Positions 50,910 through 58,868 of a stretch of DNA of 64,000 nucleotides are shown here, piece after piece. Location of the stretch: assembly GCF_046764005.1 (NCBI RefSeq), contig NZ_JBKOFW010000003.1, positions 62,001 through 126,000 of the forward strand, read 5' to 3'. Each line of letters opens with the position of its first letter. Position 1 is the stretch's first letter. Below the pieces are notes generated by a model. That model was not told the DNA's origin, searched no databases, and worked only from the letters and a program-made list of their open reading frames with translations. A program made the translations under genes and the position numbers. This DNA is from Oryzobacter faecalis. GTDB lineage: Bacteria > Actinomycetota > Actinomycetes > Actinomycetales > Dermatophilaceae.

Positions 50910-51405
50910 GGACCTCCTGCCCTACGCCGCTCGCCTCCAGCGTGACCTCCTCGCCTCCGCCCGGGCCGGTGGTGACGAGGCCGTCGCGCTGGCGGAGCAG
51001 CTCGCCGAGGCGCTGGAGTCCTCCGCGCGGCTCGTCGTCCTCGACGCCCTCGTCGAGGCATCGGCCGAGATCACCGAACGGCTCGCGCCCGGGTCGGTGG
51101 AGGTCCGCCTGCGCGGGCGGGACGCCGACCTCGTCGTCACCCCGCCGGAGGCGGTCGCCCCGGCGGCGGTCACCGAGCCGCTCGCCCCGGCGGCGGACGA
51201 CGGTGACGAGGGCGGCACGGCGCGCCTGAGCCTGCGCCTGCCCGAGCGGCTCAAGCCGCGCATCGAGGAGGCCGCCGACGCCGCCGGGATGTCCGTCAAC
51301 GCCTGGCTCGTCCGCACGGTCGGTGCCGCCCTCTCCGAGCGGCCCGCCCCCGTCCCCGCGCCCACGGTCACCACCGGGCAGCGCGTCACCGGCTGGGTGC
51401 GCTAG
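50908..51405 (+). CDS. Ribbon-helix-helix (CopG/HicB-like) DNA-binding protein
   Basis: 165 aa. An N-terminal helical region (PYAARLQRDLLASARAGGDE) and an acidic Ala/Pro linker lead to a C-terminal RHH motif (ARLSLRLPERLKPRIEEAA, then AGMSVNAWLVRTVGAAL). It is the first gene of an operon with a DUF4097 protein and an ABC exporter. The TGGCGTCAT array at its own start points to autoregulation. There is no toxin gene, so it is more likely an operon regulator than an antitoxin. Confidence 0.75.
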   Translation: MDLLPYAARLQRDLLASARAGGDEAVALAEQLAEALESSARLVVLDALVEASAEITERLAPGSVEVRLRGRDADLVVTPPEAVAPAAVTEPLAPAADDGDEGGTARLSLRLPERLKPRIEEAADAAGMSVNAWLVRTVGAALSERPAPVPAPTVTTGQRVTGWVR

Positions 51406-51480
51406 CACCGGCCCTCCGCCGGCCACGGCCGGACCACCACGACCCCACACCGTCACGACCCGACACCGGGAGATGCCGTC

Positions 51481-52332
51481 ATGCCCAGATTCGCCACGCC
51501 CGAGCCCGTCGCCCTCCACGTCGACGTCTCCGGGGCCACCCTCCGCCTCCGGGCGACCGCGACCGACGAGACCGTCGTCGAGGTCCGGCCCCACAACCCC
51601 GCCCGGCAGGGCGACGTCGACGCTGCCGCCCGGGTCACGGTCGACCACACCCCGGGCCGCGTCATCGTGCGCTCCCCACGCACGGGCCTGGGCCGCCTGC
51701 GGAGCCTCTTCGGCGGTGGCGACCGGGTCGACGTCGAGGTGGCCCTCCCGGAGGGTTCCGCGCTGGACGTCCGCGGCTGGGGCGAGGTCGTCGCGACCGG
51801 CGCCCTCGGCGTCGTCGACGTCGACAGCCAGATGGGCGACATCAGCCTCGAGCGGGTCGAGAAGGTCGCGGCCCGCACGGAGATGGGTGACGTCCGCGTC
51901 GAGCGCGTGGCCGGCGACGCCGACCTGCGGACGTCTATGGGCGCCGTCGGGGTCGGGGACGCCGGCGGTCACGTCGTCGCCCGCACCTCGGCGGGTGACG
52001 TCTCGGTCGGACGCGTGCAGGGCTCGGTCCGGGCCTCGACCTCGATGGGAGACGTCAGGGTCGAGCACCCCGGTACCGACGTCGTGGCGAAGACCTCGGC
52101 CGGTGACGTCCGGATCCGGCGCGTGGAGGGCGGTCTGGTCACCGTCGACAGCACGTACGGCCGCGTCGACATCGGCGTCGCCGAGGGGGTCGCCGCCTGG
52201 CTCGACGTCGAGGCCCGACACGGAGCCGTCCGCAGCGAGCTCACGGAGCTCGGCGCCCCGGCCGAAGGCGACCCCACCGTCGAGCTCCGCGTGCGCGCCG
52301 GCTACGGCGACGTCGTCCTCCACCGAGCCTGA
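51481..52332 (+). CDS. DUF4097 family beta-helix-like repeat protein
   Basis: 283 aa. From about residue 90 there are repeating short beta segments with recurring Gly-Asp-Val/Ile (MGDISLERV, MGDVRVERV, AGDVSVGRV, MGDVRVEHP, AGDVRIRRV), the DUF4097 pattern of putative adhesin/bactofilin-like folds. No signal peptide or transmembrane helix, so it is cytoplasmic or membrane-associated through partners. It lies 75 bp after the RHH gene and 18 bp before the ABC ATPase. Function unknown. Confidence 0.8.
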   Translation: MPRFATPEPVALHVDVSGATLRLRATATDETVVEVRPHNPARQGDVDAAARVTVDHTPGRVIVRSPRTGLGRLRSLFGGGDRVDVEVALPEGSALDVRGWGEVVATGALGVVDVDSQMGDISLERVEKVAARTEMGDVRVERVAGDADLRTSMGAVGVGDAGGHVVARTSAGDVSVGRVQGSVRASTSMGDVRVEHPGTDVVAKTSAGDVRIRRVEGGLVTVDSTYGRVDIGVAEGVAAWLDVEARHGAVRSELTELGAPAEGDPTVELRVRAGYGDVVLHRA

Positions 52333-52350
52333 GCGAGAAGGGAACCCACC

Positions 52351-53319
52351 ATGGCCACCACCACGACCGCGGCCGTCGAGGTCCGCGACCTCCACCTCGC
52401 GTACGGCGAGCACGTCGTCCTCGACGGCGTCGACCTCACCGTCGAGGCCGGGACCGTCCACGCCCTGCTCGGGCCGAACGGGGCCGGCAAGACGACGATG
52501 GTCAACATCCTCTCGACCCTGCTCGCTCCCGGTGGCGGCACCGTCCGGGTCTGCGGCCACGACGTCGCCACCGACGGCCGCGCCGTCCGGGCGTCCATCG
52601 GCCTCACCGGGCAGTTCGCCGCCGTCGACGACCTTCTCACCGCCCGCGAGAACCTCGTCCTCATGGGCCGGCTGCACCACCTGCCGGCTGACGAGATCCG
52701 TTCTCGGGCAACCGAGCTGCTCGAGCGGTTCGACCTGTCCGACGTCGCCGACCAGCGGCCGTCGACCTTCTCGGGAGGGATGCGCCGCAGGCTCGACCTC
52801 GCCATGGGCCTCGTCGGCCGGCCGCGCGTGCTGTTCCTGGACGAGCCGACGACCGGCCTCGACCCCCGCAGCCGCCGCGCGACCTGGGCCATCGTCCGCG
52901 AGCTCGTCACGGAGGGGGTGACCGTCCTCCTCACGACGCAGTACCTCGAGGAGGCCGACCAGCTCGCCGACCACGTCTCGCTCCTCGACGGCGGCACGGT
53001 CGTCGCCGACGGAACCCCGGCCGAGCTCAAGCGGCTCGTCCCCGGTGGGCACGTCCGGCTCACCTTCCCCGACGCCGACGCGCTCGCCCTCGCGGCGAGC
53101 ACCCTCGGCCACGGCGAGCCCGACGCCGAGGCGCTGGCCCTCGACGTCCCCGGTGACGGTGACGTCACCACCCTGCGCGAGCTGCTCGTGCGGCTCGACG
53201 GCGCGGGGGTCCCGCTCGAGGGGCTCACCGTGCGCACACCGGACCTCGACGACGTCTTCCTCGCCCTCACCGGGCGCAGCCGCCGTCCCGACCCCACCAC
53301 CGAGGAGGCCCTCCGATGA
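52351..53319 (+). CDS. ABC transporter ATP-binding protein (DrrA type)
   Basis: 322 aa. Walker A GPNGAGKTT, Q-loop in GLTGQFAAVDDLLTARENL, signature FSGGMRRRLDLA (Phe for the usual Leu), Walker B LFLDEPTTGLDP, switch His replaced by Gln (LLTTQYLEEAD) as is typical of the DrrA family, and the DrrA C-terminal domain. It powers export by the next gene; drugs or lipids are the usual cargo. ATGA overlap with the permease. Confidence 0.9.
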   Translation: MATTTTAAVEVRDLHLAYGEHVVLDGVDLTVEAGTVHALLGPNGAGKTTMVNILSTLLAPGGGTVRVCGHDVATDGRAVRASIGLTGQFAAVDDLLTARENLVLMGRLHHLPADEIRSRATELLERFDLSDVADQRPSTFSGGMRRRLDLAMGLVGRPRVLFLDEPTTGLDPRSRRATWAIVRELVTEGVTVLLTTQYLEEADQLADHVSLLDGGTVVADGTPAELKRLVPGGHVRLTFPDADALALAASTLGHGEPDAEALALDVPGDGDVTTLRELLVRLDGAGVPLEGLTVRTPDLDDVFLALTGRSRRPDPTTEEALR

Positions 53320-54158
53320 CCGCCGTCACCGCGACCCCGCCCCGCGCAGCGGGCGCCAGGTCCCACGTCCTCGCCGACTCGATGACGATGCTCGGCCGAC
53401 AGCTGCGCCACGTGCTGCGCTACCCCGAGCTCACGGTCATCGTCCTGATGATCCCCGTGATCTTCCTCCTGCTCTTCGTCTTCGTCTTCGGCGGCGCCCT
53501 CGGTGCCGGCCTCGGCCCCGCGGCCCCGCCCGGTGCGGTGGGCGACCGGGGCGACTACGCCGCCTACGTCCTCCCGGGCATCCTCCTGCTGACCATCGGG
53601 TCGATCGCGCAGGGGACGTCGACATCGGTCGCGATGGACATCCAGCAGGGCATCGTCGACCGGTTCCGCACCCTGTCGATCTCGCCGGGAGCGGTCCTGT
53701 CCGGGCACGCCCTCGCCGCGACCCTCCAGTCGGTCGCCTCCGTCGTCGTCCTCGTCCTCGCAGGGCTCGCCGTCGGGGCGCGCCCCACCGCCGGTCCCGT
53801 CGAGTGGCTGCTGGCCCTCGTCCTCCTCACCGGGGTCGCGTTCGCCGTCTCGTGGGTGTCGGTGGCGCTCGGCCTCGTCTCGCGCACCGTCGAGAACGCG
53901 AGCAACTACCCGCTCCCCTTCGTCCTGCTCCCGTTCCTCGGCAGCGGGTTCGTGCCGACCGGGTCGATGCCGACCGTGCTGCGGTGGTTCGCCGAGTACC
54001 AGCCGTTCACCCCGATCATGGACACCCTGCGCGGGCTGCTGCTCGGGACGCCGCTGGACGCGGGCACCGGGGTGGTCGCCGCCGGCTGGGTCGCCGTCCT
54101 CACGGTGGTGGGCTGGGCCTGGGCCCGCCGGGCGTACGCCAGGCCCCGCCGCAGCTGA
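53316..54158 (+). CDS. ABC transporter permease (DrrB type)
   Basis: 280 aa ABC-2 permease with six hydrophobic segments: VIVLMIPVIFLLLFVFVFGG, ILLLTIGSIAQGTSTSVAMD, and the conserved IVDRFRTLSISPGAVL and NYPLPFVLLPFLGSGFVP. It pairs with the DrrA-type ATPase. Cargo unknown. It ends the RHH-DUF4097-ABC operon. Confidence 0.9.
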   Translation: MTAVTATPPRAAGARSHVLADSMTMLGRQLRHVLRYPELTVIVLMIPVIFLLLFVFVFGGALGAGLGPAAPPGAVGDRGDYAAYVLPGILLLTIGSIAQGTSTSVAMDIQQGIVDRFRTLSISPGAVLSGHALAATLQSVASVVVLVLAGLAVGARPTAGPVEWLLALVLLTGVAFAVSWVSVALGLVSRTVENASNYPLPFVLLPFLGSGFVPTGSMPTVLRWFAEYQPFTPIMDTLRGLLLGTPLDAGTGVVAAGWVAVLTVVGWAWARRAYARPRRS

Positions 54159-54227
54159 CCAGCACCCGCCCGCCCGACCATGCCCGACGCGCCCGACCCC
54201 CCGCCAGCCTGTCGCCCGCCCTCCGCT

Positions 54228-54283
54228 GCGTGCTACCGCCCGGTAAGTGTCGTGATCACGACGCGTACTGGGCGGTAGCACGC
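54228..54283. terminator. Inverted repeat with nested palindrome between convergent genes
   Basis: Outer arms of 18 nt with one mismatch (54228-54245, 54266-54283; GCGTGCTACCGCCC) enclose a perfect 14-bp palindrome GTCGTGATCACGAC (54249-54262). It lies between the convergent permease and TetR genes. Confidence 0.55.
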
Positions 54284-54300
54284 GGCTGGAGGACGTGACC

Positions 54301-54366
54301 GGGGGCGGAGGGGGGCGGAGGGGGCAGGGGCAGCGGGGGTGGCGGAGGGCGGCGGAGGGGGCGGGG
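54301..54366 (+). other. G-rich tract, quadruplex-forming potential
   Basis: Repeated GGGG to GGGGGG runs (GGGGGCGGAGGGGGGCGGAG and on) fill the stretch just before the TetR stop. More than four G-tracts with short loops meet the usual quadruplex pattern on the plus strand. The remaining 214 bp between the genes hold only this and the hairpin. Confidence 0.55.
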
Positions 54367-54372
54367 TGACGG

Positions 54373-54999
54373 TCAGTCGCGGACGAGGGTGCCGATGAGC
54401 CAGACCGCGTCGCCGCGCAGGCGTTCGGCGGCGCCGGTGTCGCCGGCGATGTGCCGCACGAGGCTGTTCTCGAAGAGGCCGTCGAAGACCGCGTAGGCGG
54501 TGGGCGACGGAACCGCGGCCAGGCGCCCCGCGAGCTCGGCGTACCGGGAGACCACCCGCCACACCATCGCCTCGAGCTGGCGGTCGAGGTCGCCGACCGT
54601 GGCGCGCAGGTCACCCTCGAACATCGCCTGGGAGCGCACGTCGTACCAGAGGCGGTGCATCGCGGTGTCCTCGAGCAGGGTGGCGACGAGGGCGTCGGCG
54701 AAGAGGGCAGCCAGCTCGTCGGGGCCGCCTGCGGTGGCCACGATCTCGTCGTAGCGGGTGACGCAGTGCTCCTTGTACCGGCGCACGCAGTAGGTGATCA
54801 GCTCGACCTTGTCGCGGAAGTAGTAGTGGAGGAGGCCGTGCGAGTAGGCGGTCTTCCGGGCGATCTCACGCAGGCTGGTGCGGGCGAAGCCGAGCTCGCC
54901 GAGGGTCTCGAGGGTGGCGTCGGCGAGCTCGGCGCGACGCGCCTCGAACTTGTCGACCCGCTCGAACCGGTCGAGCTCGTGGACCACGGCCTGCGACAC
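54373..54999 (-). CDS. TetR family transcriptional regulator
   Basis: 208 aa. The N-terminal helix-turn-helix is ADATLETLGELGFARTSLREI followed by ARKTAYSHGLLHYYFRDKVEL, a TetR signature (HYYF). The ligand-binding C-terminus is variable. GTG start with a GAGGAGG site. It is divergent from an SDR gene, with two CCTTGAC-N4-GTCAAGG operators between them, so it probably represses that operon and itself. An acyl-CoA or the SDR substrate may be the inducer (inference). Confidence 0.88.
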   Translation of the reverse strand: MSQAVVHELDRFERVDKFEARRAELADATLETLGELGFARTSLREIARKTAYSHGLLHYYFRDKVELITYCVRRYKEHCVTRYDEIVATAGGPDELAALFADALVATLLEDTAMHRLWYDVRSQAMFEGDLRATVGDLDRQLEAMVWRVVSRYAELAGRLAAVPSPTAYAVFDGLFENSLVRHIAGDTGAAERLRGDAVWLIGTLVRD

Positions 55000-55042
55000 G
55001 CTGACGCCTCCTCCTCGTGGGGCGGACCCCGGACCCGCACCG

Positions 55043-55060
55043 CCTTGACGAGTGTCAAGG
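55043..55060. promoter_or_regulatory. TetR operator 1
   Basis: CCTTGAC-GAGT-GTCAAGG, perfect 7-nt arms, 44 bp from the TetR start. Confidence 0.65.
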
Positions 55061-55064
55061 AATC

Positions 55065-55082
55065 CCTTGACAGGTGTCAAGG
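55065..55082. promoter_or_regulatory. TetR operator 2
   Basis: CCTTGAC-AGGT-GTCAAGG, perfect 7-nt arms. It begins 22 bp after operator 1, two helical turns away. It contains TTGACA (55067-55072), a consensus -35 for the SDR direction, so binding would occlude the promoter. Confidence 0.68.
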
Positions 55083-55190
55083 AGGCGCGCGACGCTGGGG
55101 CAACGCCGGTCGGCCGCAGGCACCACCGCCCAGCCGACCGGCGTCCCCCAGGCGGCCGTCCGCGCCGCCCCGCCGGCAAAGGAGCCCGCC

Positions 55191-55982
55191 ATGACCTCGA
55201 TCGACCTCACCGGGCGCACGGCCCTCGTCACCGGCGCGGCCCAGGGCCTCGGGGAGGGGATGGCGCAGGCGCTCGCCGCCGCCGGCGCGAAGGTCATGGT
55301 CGCCGACATCCAGGACGGCGGGCAGCAGGTCGCCGACGGCCTCGGTGAGGGACACGGGTTCGTCCGGCTCGACGTCACCGACGAGGCCGGCTGGGAGTCG
55401 GCCGTGGCCGAGACGGTCGAGCGGCTCGGCGGCCTCGACATCCTCGTCAACAACGCGGGCATCGAGATCACGAGCCTCGTCACCGAGGTGTCCGCGGCCG
55501 ACGTGCAGAAGATGCTCGCCGTCAACGTCCTCGGCACCACCCTCGGCCTCAAGCACGGGCTGCGCGCGATGCGCCCCGGCGGCGCCGCCGGAAAGGGCGG
55601 GAGCATCACCAACGTCGCCTCGGTCGCCGCGACGATCGCCTTCCCGGGCATCTCGGTGTACTCGGCGACGAAGTCGGCCGTCGACCGGCTGACCCGCGTC
55701 GCGGCGATGGAGTCGGGCAAGCTCGGCTACGGCGTGCGCGTCAACTGCATCTACCCCGGCCTCGTCCCCACCCCGATGGGTGCGGGGCTGGCCAACGACG
55801 TCGCCGAGCTCGGGCTGTTCCCCTCCCCGGAGGCCGCGGTCGGTGCGGTCGTCGAGCTCACCCCCGCCGGCCGGCTCGGCCAGGTCGACGACATGGCCGA
55901 CGCCGTCGTCTTCCTCTCCTCGGACGCGGCGAAGTTCATCACCGGCGTCGGCCTCCCGGTCGACGGCGGCATGGGCATGTGA
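55191..55982 (+). CDS. Short-chain dehydrogenase/reductase
   Basis: 263 aa classical SDR. Cofactor motif TGAAQGLGEG, DVTD, NNAGIE, catalytic Ser near NVASVAA, YSATKSAV (Tyr-x3-Lys), and a C-terminal FITGVGLPVDGGMGM. It probably oxidises a hydroxyacyl compound or sterol-like alcohol with NAD. AAAGGAG precedes the ATG. An acyl-CoA ligase gene follows 26 bp later, so the two likely act in one catabolic route under the TetR. Confidence 0.88.
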   Translation: MTSIDLTGRTALVTGAAQGLGEGMAQALAAAGAKVMVADIQDGGQQVADGLGEGHGFVRLDVTDEAGWESAVAETVERLGGLDILVNNAGIEITSLVTEVSAADVQKMLAVNVLGTTLGLKHGLRAMRPGGAAGKGGSITNVASVAATIAFPGISVYSATKSAVDRLTRVAAMESGKLGYGVRVNCIYPGLVPTPMGAGLANDVAELGLFPSPEAAVGAVVELTPAGRLGQVDDMADAVVFLSSDAAKFITGVGLPVDGGMGM

Positions 55983-56008
55983 CCGTTCGCTGACCGGGTC
56001 CTGACCTC

Positions 56009-57598
56009 GTGCGGATCGTCGACCACCTCGACAAGGGCGTCTCCCTCGACCCGTCGGCGCCCTGCCTCACGACCGACGACGGGTCGTTGTCGTACGCCGA
56101 CGTCCAGGCGCTCTCGCACCGGGTCGCGGCGGCTCTCGCCGCCTGCGGGGTCGAGCCCGGCGACAGCGTGGCGATCCTGTCGGCCAACGACCCCGTCGCG
56201 TTCTCGACCGTCTTCGGCATCAGCCGCGCCGGCGCCGTCTGGTGCCCGGTCAACCCGCGCAACGAGGCCGCCGAGAACCGCGAGCTTCTCGACCTCTTCG
56301 ACTGCCGGGTCCTGGTGTTCCAGAACGCCTTCGCGCCGCTCGTGGAGCGGATCAGGGCCGACCTGCCGGACGTCCACACGTGGGTCTGCCTCGACGGCGA
56401 CGTCGAGGACACCCTCGGCTGGGAGGAGTTCCTCACCCGGGGCGACGGGTCGCCCGAGCCCGTCGACCGACCTGCCGTCGACGACCTCCAGATGATCGTC
56501 GGCACGGGCGGCACGACGGGGCGGCCCAAGGGCGTGATGCTCACCGGCACCAACCTCGAGACGATGACCGCCCTGACCCTCCTCGGCTACCCGTTCGAGG
56601 GCCGACCGGTCTACCTCGCCCTCGCGCCCCTCACGCACGCCGCCGGGGTGCTGTGCTTCCCGGTGATGTGCCTGGGTGGCGAGGTCGTCATCATGCGGGC
56701 ACCCGACGTCGGTGGGTTCCTCGCGCGCATCGAGCGGCACCGGGTCACCCACACCTTCCTGCCGCCCACGCTCATCTACATGGTCCTCGGGCACGAGGCC
56801 CTCGACACCACGGACCTGTCCTCGCTGCAGTGCTTCTGGTACGGCGCGGCGCCGATGTCGAAGGCGCGGCTCGAGGAGGCGCTGCACCGGATCGGGCCGG
56901 TCATGGCGCAGCTGTTCGGCCAGACCGAGGCGCCGATGATGGTGTCGATGATGCCGCCGGCCGACCACTTCCGGCCCGACGGGTCGGTCGCCGAGGAGCG
57001 GCTCTCCTCCGCGGGCCGCCCGGCCCCGCTCGTGACCGTCGCGATCATGGACGAGGGCGGGCGCGTCCTCGACCGCGGCGAGCGGGGCGAGATCGTCCTG
57101 CGCTCCTCGCTCGTCATGCCGGGCTACTACAGGAACCCCGAGGCCACGGCCGAGGCGAGCCGGTTCGGGTGGCACCACACCGGCGACATCGGCTACCTCG
57201 ACGACGACGGCTTCCTCTTCATCGTCGACCGCGCGAAGGACATGATCATCACCGGCGGGTTCAACGTGTACTCGGCGGAGGTCGAGCAGGCCCTCATGCA
57301 GCACCCGGACCTCCAGGACGTCGCCGTCGTCGGGCGGTCCGACGACACGTGGGGCGAGAGGGTCGAGGCCGTGGTCCAGGCCCGTCCCGGGCGCACCGTC
57401 GAGCCGGCGGAGGTCATCGCGTTCGTCCGTGAGCGGCTCGGCGGCGTCAAGACCCCCAAGGTGGTCCACGTGTGGCCGGACCTGCCGCGCTCCAAGGTCG
57501 GCAAGATCCTCAAGACCGAGGTCAAGGCCGCGCTGCGCGCCGAGCGGGCCGAGCGGGCCGGCGACGAGGGCGCCGCCGGCCCGCCCGCAGGCGCCTGA
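56009..57598 (+). CDS. Acyl-CoA synthetase (AMP-binding)
   Basis: 529 aa from a GTG start. The P-loop reads IVGTGGTTGRPKGVML, with Gly-Thr-Gly in place of the usual TSG. The A5 motif is LFGQTEAP; A7-A8 is HHTGDIGYLDDDGFLFIVDRAKDMIITGGFNVYSAEVE; the catalytic Lys is in RSKVGKILK. This resembles FadD-like ligases of sterol or aromatic acid breakdown. It is in an operon with the SDR gene, and its stop is 3 bp from the convergent LLM gene. Confidence 0.88.
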   Translation: MRIVDHLDKGVSLDPSAPCLTTDDGSLSYADVQALSHRVAAALAACGVEPGDSVAILSANDPVAFSTVFGISRAGAVWCPVNPRNEAAENRELLDLFDCRVLVFQNAFAPLVERIRADLPDVHTWVCLDGDVEDTLGWEEFLTRGDGSPEPVDRPAVDDLQMIVGTGGTTGRPKGVMLTGTNLETMTALTLLGYPFEGRPVYLALAPLTHAAGVLCFPVMCLGGEVVIMRAPDVGGFLARIERHRVTHTFLPPTLIYMVLGHEALDTTDLSSLQCFWYGAAPMSKARLEEALHRIGPVMAQLFGQTEAPMMVSMMPPADHFRPDGSVAEERLSSAGRPAPLVTVAIMDEGGRVLDRGERGEIVLRSSLVMPGYYRNPEATAEASRFGWHHTGDIGYLDDDGFLFIVDRAKDMIITGGFNVYSAEVEQALMQHPDLQDVAVVGRSDDTWGERVEAVVQARPGRTVEPAEVIAFVRERLGGVKTPKVVHVWPDLPRSKVGKILKTEVKAALRAERAERAGDEGAAGPPAGA

Positions 57599-57601
57599 GC
57601 G

Positions 57602-58594
57602 TCAGCCCGCCTCGACCGCGGGGAGGATCTCCTCCTTGAGCACGCGCAGGTCCGCCATGGTCTTCTCGGTCGGCACGTCGCGGAACGGCGGCCAGATGAG
57701 GGGCATCGTCAGGCCGACGTCGCGCAGCCGCTTGAGGTTGTCGGTGATCTGCCCCTTGGTCCCGACGAGGATGTTGCTGCCCTTGCCCATCGGGGTCTGG
57801 TCGCTCTCGGTGTCGGTGATGACGAACCAGTACATCGAGCACATCTCGAGGGTGTCGAGCTTGTCGGCCGCACCGAGCTTGTCGAGCTCCTCGCGGATGG
57901 GGCCGCGCCACGTCGCGAGCTCCTCCGGGGTGTCGTTGATGCCGATCCAGCCGTCGAGGTCGTACTTGGCGATGCGGTTCGCTGAGCGCTTCGGGTCGCG
58001 CAGCCCGCTGAAGTAGATCGGCGGGCGCGGCTGCTGGAGCGGCTTGACGCCGAACCCGCACCGGTCGAAGTCGGCGAACTCGCCGTGGTACTCGAAGAGG
58101 TCGTTGCTCCAGATGCCCTGGCAGACCTCGATCGTCTCGCGCACGTGGGAGTGTCGCTTCGGGAAGATGTCGGCCGCGCTCGCCGCGGCGAACTCCTCCG
58201 GCATCCAGCCCGATCCGAAGCCGACGTTGAGGCGGCCCCCCGAGAGGTGGTCGACGGTCGCGAGCTCGGCGGCGATCACACCGGGTGCGCGGAACGGCGT
58301 GTTCATGATGCTCATCCCGATGCGGACCTTGGACGTCTTCGCCGCGAGCCACGGGATGAGCGGCCACCCCTGGAACCACTCGCCGCGCGCGATCACCGGG
58401 AGCTGGGTCGGGAAGCCCTCGATCATCCCGAAGGAGTACTGGAGCTCCTCGCGGTCGGACGCCTCAGGGACGACGACCCGGTCAAGGGTCCACACCGAGT
58501 CGAAGTCGAGCTCCTCCGCGAGCGCGGTCAGGTCCTCGAGCTCCTTCACCGTGACCTTGTCGCGGAAGTTGGGCAGGTAGAGAGCGAGTTTCAT
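57602..58594 (-). CDS. LLM-class oxidoreductase (probably F420-dependent)
   Basis: 330 aa luciferase-like TIM barrel. MKLALYLPNFRDKVTVKELE, SVWTLDRVVVPE, VRIGMSIMNTPFRAPGVIAAE, DHLSGGRLNVGFGSGW and IYFSGLRDPKRSANRIAKYDLDGWIG. Many actinobacterial members use F420, and this genome carries F420 synthesis genes 2 kb away; FMN use is also possible. Substrate unknown. It is divergent from the second acyl-CoA synthetase gene. Confidence 0.82.
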   Translation of the reverse strand: MKLALYLPNFRDKVTVKELEDLTALAEELDFDSVWTLDRVVVPEASDREELQYSFGMIEGFPTQLPVIARGEWFQGWPLIPWLAAKTSKVRIGMSIMNTPFRAPGVIAAELATVDHLSGGRLNVGFGSGWMPEEFAAASAADIFPKRHSHVRETIEVCQGIWSNDLFEYHGEFADFDRCGFGVKPLQQPRPPIYFSGLRDPKRSANRIAKYDLDGWIGINDTPEELATWRGPIREELDKLGAADKLDTLEMCSMYWFVITDTESDQTPMGKGSNILVGTKGQITDNLKRLRDVGLTMPLIWPPFRDVPTEKTMADLRVLKEEILPAVEAG

Positions 58595-58745
58595 GGCGGA
58601 TGCGCCTCCTGGACGTCGTTGTCACGGATGGTTGGAGCCGATCTCCGTCCGGACGCTATCCACGGCTGTTGGCAGAGGTCACAACGCTCGATCAACGGGC
58701 CCTCAACACCGGCGCCGAGGTCTGTCCCGGTCCCGGTGGCGCTCG

Positions 58746-58751
58746 TAGGCT
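58746..58751 (+). promoter_or_regulatory. -10 element TAGGCT upstream of a leader reading frame
   Basis: TAGGCT lies 6 nt before a GTG at 58758, with the same geometry as at the ROK and purM genes. Transcription probably begins at that GTG. Confidence 0.45.
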
Positions 58752-58757
58752 CCGATC

Positions 58758-58868
58758 GTGAGGCTGCAGGTCGGGTCCAGGGCGTCGGCGGAACAGTCCG
58801 TCCCGCTGGGGCTCGTCGAGCCCGGCTCGGTGGCCTGCCCGCCCGCGCGGGCAGGAGCCGGGCGATGA
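58758..58868 (+). CDS. Possible 36-aa leaderless upstream ORF coupled to the next gene
   Basis: GTG to TGA, 36 codons. The stop overlaps the ATG of the acyl-CoA synthetase gene (ATGA), so reading it would deliver ribosomes to that start, which has no strong Shine-Dalgarno of its own. The first residues (LQVGSRASAEQ) recall the beginning of Fgd. It may be a leader peptide or the relic of another gene start. Low certainty. Confidence 0.35.
   Translation: MRLQVGSRASAEQSVPLGLVEPGSVACPPARAGAGR

Noticed and set aside
50908..51405. HicB/CopG antitoxin with a toxin
   Set aside because: The following genes are DUF4097 and ABC transporter genes. There is no HicA, ParE or RelE-like small gene on either side.
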